33,136 bases of DNA from Candidatus Fermentithermobacillaceae bacterium. Its GTDB lineage: Bacteria; Bacillota; Sulfobacillia; Fermentithermobacillales; Fermentithermobacillaceae. Within the stretch, counting starts at the first letter, position 1. Each line of letters opens with the position of its first letter. Made by a program: the position numbers and the translations under genes. Positions 30,748 through 33,136 of the stretch are shown piece by piece. The stretch is from NCBI GenBank assembly GCA_018052475.1, contig JAGPNG010000015.1, positions 1 to 33,136 of the forward strand, given 5' to 3'. The notes beneath the pieces are model-generated. The model saw nothing but the letters and a program-made list of their open reading frames with translations. It made no database searches and was not told the DNA's origin.

Positions 30748-31566
30748 ATGGCAAAAGCAGTGATGATTCAAGGAACTGCCTCGAGCGTTGGCAAAAGCAC
30801 GGTGGCCGCTGCCTTCTGCAGGATACTAAAAGAGGATGGGTTCAAGGTTGCACCTTTTAAGGCTCAAAATATGTCCCGAAAAACCTTTGTCACCCGCTCC
30901 GGCGATGAGATTAGCGTATCCCAAGCTATGCAGGCTGAGGCTGCTGGGATAACTGCAACTAGCGATATGAATCCTGTCTTGCTCAAACCGCTGGGAGACA
31001 TGGTGTCGGATGTGGTTATACAAGGAAAGCTTTTGGGCAGTCTTCCGGCGAGCGAATATCGCGACAAGTATTTGTCTGAGATGAAGACGGCTATATATGA
31101 GTCGTACTGCCGCCTTAGTGGAGAGTATGATGTGATCATAATAGAAGGGGCAGGCAGCCCCGTGGAAGTTAATTTGAAGGATAGGGATATTGTAAACATG
31201 TCGGTCGCTAAAATGGCCCAAGCGCCGGTTATCCTTGTCTCTGACATAAGCTTAGGCGGTGTGTTTGCTTCTTTAGTAGGTACTTTAGAGCTCTTGGAGT
31301 CAAATGAGAGAGACATGGTGACAGGGATCATTATAAACAAATTCATGGGAGACATTAAACTGTTTGAACCAGGCATAGAGTTTTTGGAAAGAAGAACCAA
31401 GAAGCCCGTTTTAGGAGTGGTTCCCTACATAGATAGTCGGTTGGGAAAAGAAACAAAAAGAGGAACTCGAGCGCGACGAAGAATCGATTTCGCCCACTTG
31501 GCGCAGGTAGTGCGACAAAGCATAGACATGAATACCTTCTATTCGGTTTCGGGAATAAGGTCATGA
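30748..31566 (+). CDS. cobQ: Cobyric acid synthase ATPase domain, lacking the glutaminase domain
   Basis: 272 residues, against about 490-510 for full CobQ. CobQ amidates four side chains of adenosylcobyrinic acid diamide using ATP and glutamine. The N-terminal dethiobiotin-synthetase-like domain is intact: MIQGTASSVGKSTVAAA (P-loop at 9-17), FKAQNMS, QAMQAEA, MNPVLLKP, IEGAGSPVEVNL and GVVPYI. The expected glutamine amidotransferase domain is absent. After GVVPYIDSRLG the sequence jumps to KRGTRARRRIDFAHLAQVV, which resembles the extreme C-terminus of full CobQ. This looks like an in-frame internal deletion. It may be inactive with glutamine, use ammonia, or serve salvage. Start ATG has TAGGAG ten bases upstream. 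No frameshift is seen. Confidence 0.85.
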   Translation: MAKAVMIQGTASSVGKSTVAAAFCRILKEDGFKVAPFKAQNMSRKTFVTRSGDEISVSQAMQAEAAGITATSDMNPVLLKPLGDMVSDVVIQGKLLGSLPASEYRDKYLSEMKTAIYESYCRLSGEYDVIIIEGAGSPVEVNLKDRDIVNMSVAKMAQAPVILVSDISLGGVFASLVGTLELLESNERDMVTGIIINKFMGDIKLFEPGIEFLERRTKKPVLGVVPYIDSRLGKETKRGTRARRRIDFAHLAQVVRQSIDMNTFYSVSGIRS

Positions 31567-31611
31567 CTTAAAAACGTCCTAACGACGGATAATGATAAAG
31601 GAGACACGGGA

Positions 31612-32238
31612 ATGGAACAAAACACGACTACTGCAGGTTTACACAAAGAGACAAGACGGCTGACTTTAGCAGCCCTTATGGTGGGTCTTTCAGCTTTAGG
31701 CGCTTTCATCAAGATCCCTGGACCCCTAGGAAGCATCGCTATGGATTCTTGTCCCGGTTATCTATATGCGTCTTTGTGTGGGCCGGCCGCAGGGGCTGCG
31801 GTGGCTTTTGTTGGCCACTTGGCTAGCGCTCTTACGGCAGGTTTCCCACTTGGTGTACCCTTTCACCTGCTTGTGGCAGGAGAGATGGCGCTGTGCGCGT
31901 CAGTGTACGGAGCCATTGGGTTCTCCTTGGAAGGTTTTAGAGATAAAAAGGCAAAAACAGGGAACGAAGGAAAGCAGGGTGCAGACCAAGGCGGCAACCG
32001 AAAGCAGCCAAAAACTCAAGTCCGTGCTTTGCCTTGGATTGCTTCAGGAAGTGTTGCGTTCTTGCTCAACGGAATTGGCGCGCCTCTAGTTCTTGCACCG
32101 TGGCTCGGTATGGGAGCGGTAATTCCCTTGATCGTGCCTCTTCTGGTCGCGTCTTTTTTGAACGTAGCAGTAGCACTATTGGCGCTGAAAGCTTTGGACG
32201 CATCCGGACGTCTGGGTTCCCTCCGTGACCTTTGGTAG
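31612..32238 (+). CDS. cblT: ECF transporter S component, probable alpha-ribazole uptake (CblT)
   Basis: 208 residues with about five or six membrane segments: LTLAALMVGLSALGAFI, the cytoplasmic-side motif GPLGSIAMDSCPGYLYASLCGPAAGAAVAF, FPLGVPFHLLVAGEMALCASVYGAIGF, then a hydrophilic insert of about 35 residues (KKAKTGNEGKQGADQGGN) and a final pair of segments. It looks like an S component of an energy-coupling-factor transporter. In Firmicutes an S component beside cblS is CblT, which with CblS salvages alpha-ribazole for the lower ligand. The required EcfA and EcfT subunits are not in the window. The start ATG has AAAGGAG eight bases upstream. Identity rests mainly on the neighbouring cblS. 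Confidence 0.82.
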   Translation: MEQNTTTAGLHKETRRLTLAALMVGLSALGAFIKIPGPLGSIAMDSCPGYLYASLCGPAAGAAVAFVGHLASALTAGFPLGVPFHLLVAGEMALCASVYGAIGFSLEGFRDKKAKTGNEGKQGADQGGNRKQPKTQVRALPWIASGSVAFLLNGIGAPLVLAPWLGMGAVIPLIVPLLVASFLNVAVALLALKALDASGRLGSLRDLW

Positions 32239-32288
32239 GAAAGCGTGGGGCCTTGTGTATCAAATGTGTGGGGTAGGGAGATGTATTT

Positions 32289-33077
32289 ATGATCAGATGG
32301 GATAGCGGCTCTGAGACCTTAAAGTACCGGGATCTCACCCTAGTCAAATTGGAAGACAATTTGGTTCTGGCAGTAGCGTGTGATTCTTCTGGAGCGATCG
32401 GGACAAAGGAACTAGATGTCGTAAAAGTGCCTGGGTGCATAGTAGGTAGGTTTGCTACGCGGGTTGCTGTAATGGAACTTTTGTCCATAGGCGTAACGCC
32501 TGCGGTTGTGGTGAACAATGTGTGTATAGAGCCTGAGGGCGCTTATGACATCGTAAAGGGCATCTTAGATGAACTCAAAGAGGCCGATTTGGATCATAGC
32601 CCGGCTCTTACCGGAAGTACTGAAAAGAACATTCCCACGCGACAGACAGGCTTGGGTGTTACCGCTATTGGAACATGCCGAATCAATGATATTAAGGCGG
32701 GGCTCACTTTGCCAGGGGACATTGTGTACTGCGTTGGTATACCCAAAGTAGGTGACGAAGTGAATATCCACGATCCTGAAATTGTCACACTGAAAACAGT
32801 GAGGACTTTGCGGTATATGGATGAAGTGCATGAAATCGTACCTGTAGGATCCCAAGGTATTCTAAAAGAGGCTGAACTCTTGGCTCGATTGGCAAGTGTT
32901 ACTTTGGAACCGGAAGGATTAGATCCAAACGGTGCGAGCGGAAATTTGGATTTATCGAAGACTGCGGGGCCGGCTACGTGTGTAGTGTTTAGCGCCGAAC
33001 CTGACAAAGACTTTCTGGCTCGGCTCCGGAGTCTTATTCCTCAGCCTGTAAGCGCTATTGGCGTGTGTAGGGGGTGA
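32289..33077 (+). CDS. cblS: Alpha-ribazole kinase (CblS), AIR-synthase-related
   Basis: 262 residues of the PurM/ThiL (AIR synthase) fold: an N-terminal domain with LVLAVACDSSGAIG and FATRVAVMELLSIGVTPAVV, and a C-terminal domain with PGDIVYCVGIPKVGDEV and GNLDLSKTAGPATCVVFSAEP. CblS phosphorylates alpha-ribazole to alpha-ribazole-phosphate, letting bacteria that lack CobT salvage the lower-ligand nucleoside (described for Listeria and Geobacillus). It directly follows cblT, which matches those pairs. Start ATG has GGGAGATG eight bases upstream. The overall fold is certain; kinase function is inferred from context, since the family also includes ThiL-like proteins. Confidence 0.85.
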   Translation: MIRWDSGSETLKYRDLTLVKLEDNLVLAVACDSSGAIGTKELDVVKVPGCIVGRFATRVAVMELLSIGVTPAVVVNNVCIEPEGAYDIVKGILDELKEADLDHSPALTGSTEKNIPTRQTGLGVTAIGTCRINDIKAGLTLPGDIVYCVGIPKVGDEVNIHDPEIVTLKTVRTLRYMDEVHEIVPVGSQGILKEAELLARLASVTLEPEGLDPNGASGNLDLSKTAGPATCVVFSAEPDKDFLARLRSLIPQPVSAIGVCRG

Positions 33078-33086
33078 ACCGGAAAG

Positions 33087-33136
33087 ATGATTCTACACAC
33101 CTTTGATGTTCCGGTGGCCTTTATTGTTGATTTCAT
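33087..33136 (+). CDS. Start of a further B12 operon gene, probably CbiB (cobinamide-phosphate synthase)
   Basis: Sixteen codons and a partial codon remain before the window ends. ATG at 33087 is ten bases after the cblS stop with GGTGA upstream. The translation starts MILHTFDVPVAFIVDF. A membrane-like stretch ending in a VDF or similar is how many CbiB/CobD membrane proteins begin (before the GDP motif). The place after cobU and cobQ favours CbiB, which attaches the aminopropanol side chain. The fragment alone cannot prove it. Confidence 0.5.
   Translation, partial: MILHTFDVPVAFIVDF

Overview
The window looks like chromosomal DNA from an anaerobic or fermentative Gram-positive bacterium of the Bacillota (Clostridia/Limnochordia type). 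Evidence: strong AGGAGG-type ribosome binding sites with many TTG and GTG starts, a MarR / RNase PH / XTPase / YsnB-type phosphodiesterase gene order like that of Bacillus, an OmpR-type two-component pair, an adenosylcobalamin riboswitch, and a CblT-CblS alpha-ribazole salvage pair known mainly from Firmicutes. No rRNA, tRNA, CRISPR array, phage or transposase gene was seen. Base composition is intermediate by eye and fairly even.

Layout. 1-1800: a SAM methyltransferase, a small unknown gene and a bidirectional terminator. 1820-4750 (minus): cassette A, four genes for membrane proteins of unknown function (called P1 to P4 here, transcribed P1-P2-P3-P4). 4751-5435: a palindrome-rich control region facing a MarR gene. 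5436-8720: MarR regulator, UPF0316 membrane protein, RNase PH, RdgB and a YfcE/YsnB-type phosphoesterase. 8963-12081: an orphan ATP-grasp enzyme, a TraX-like membrane protein (minus) and a cysteine-synthase-like PLP enzyme. 12336-15273: response regulator and sensor kinase. 15335-15643: a cysteine-rich small protein (minus). 15975-21613: two consecutive TldD-TldE metalloprotease pairs. 22123-25062: cassette B, a diverged second copy of P1-P4 in the same order, preceded by a tandem 11-bp repeat, a good sigma-A promoter and a possible translationally coupled leader ORF. 25204-26478: an MFS exporter (minus). 26826-33136: a B12-riboswitch-controlled salvage operon: btuF, btuC, btuD, cobU, a cobQ lacking its glutaminase domain, cblT, cblS and the start of a probable cbiB.

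The most interesting unknown is the duplicated P1-P4 cassette. The four proteins keep order and membrane topology in both copies although the copies have diverged strongly, which suggests an obligate four-subunit membrane complex with two specialised versions. Cassette B lies directly after the doubled TldDE pairs. The upstream tandem repeat has the geometry of a PhoB/OmpR-family operator, so the two-component system of this window is a candidate regulator.

A second theme is a family of about 30-bp imperfect palindromes (11 copies in 33 kb, two subtypes) placed almost only at gene ends. They sometimes supply the stop codons, and once form a perfect 25-bp inverted repeat. They resemble REP elements mobilised by RAYT transposases, but no transposase is present here.
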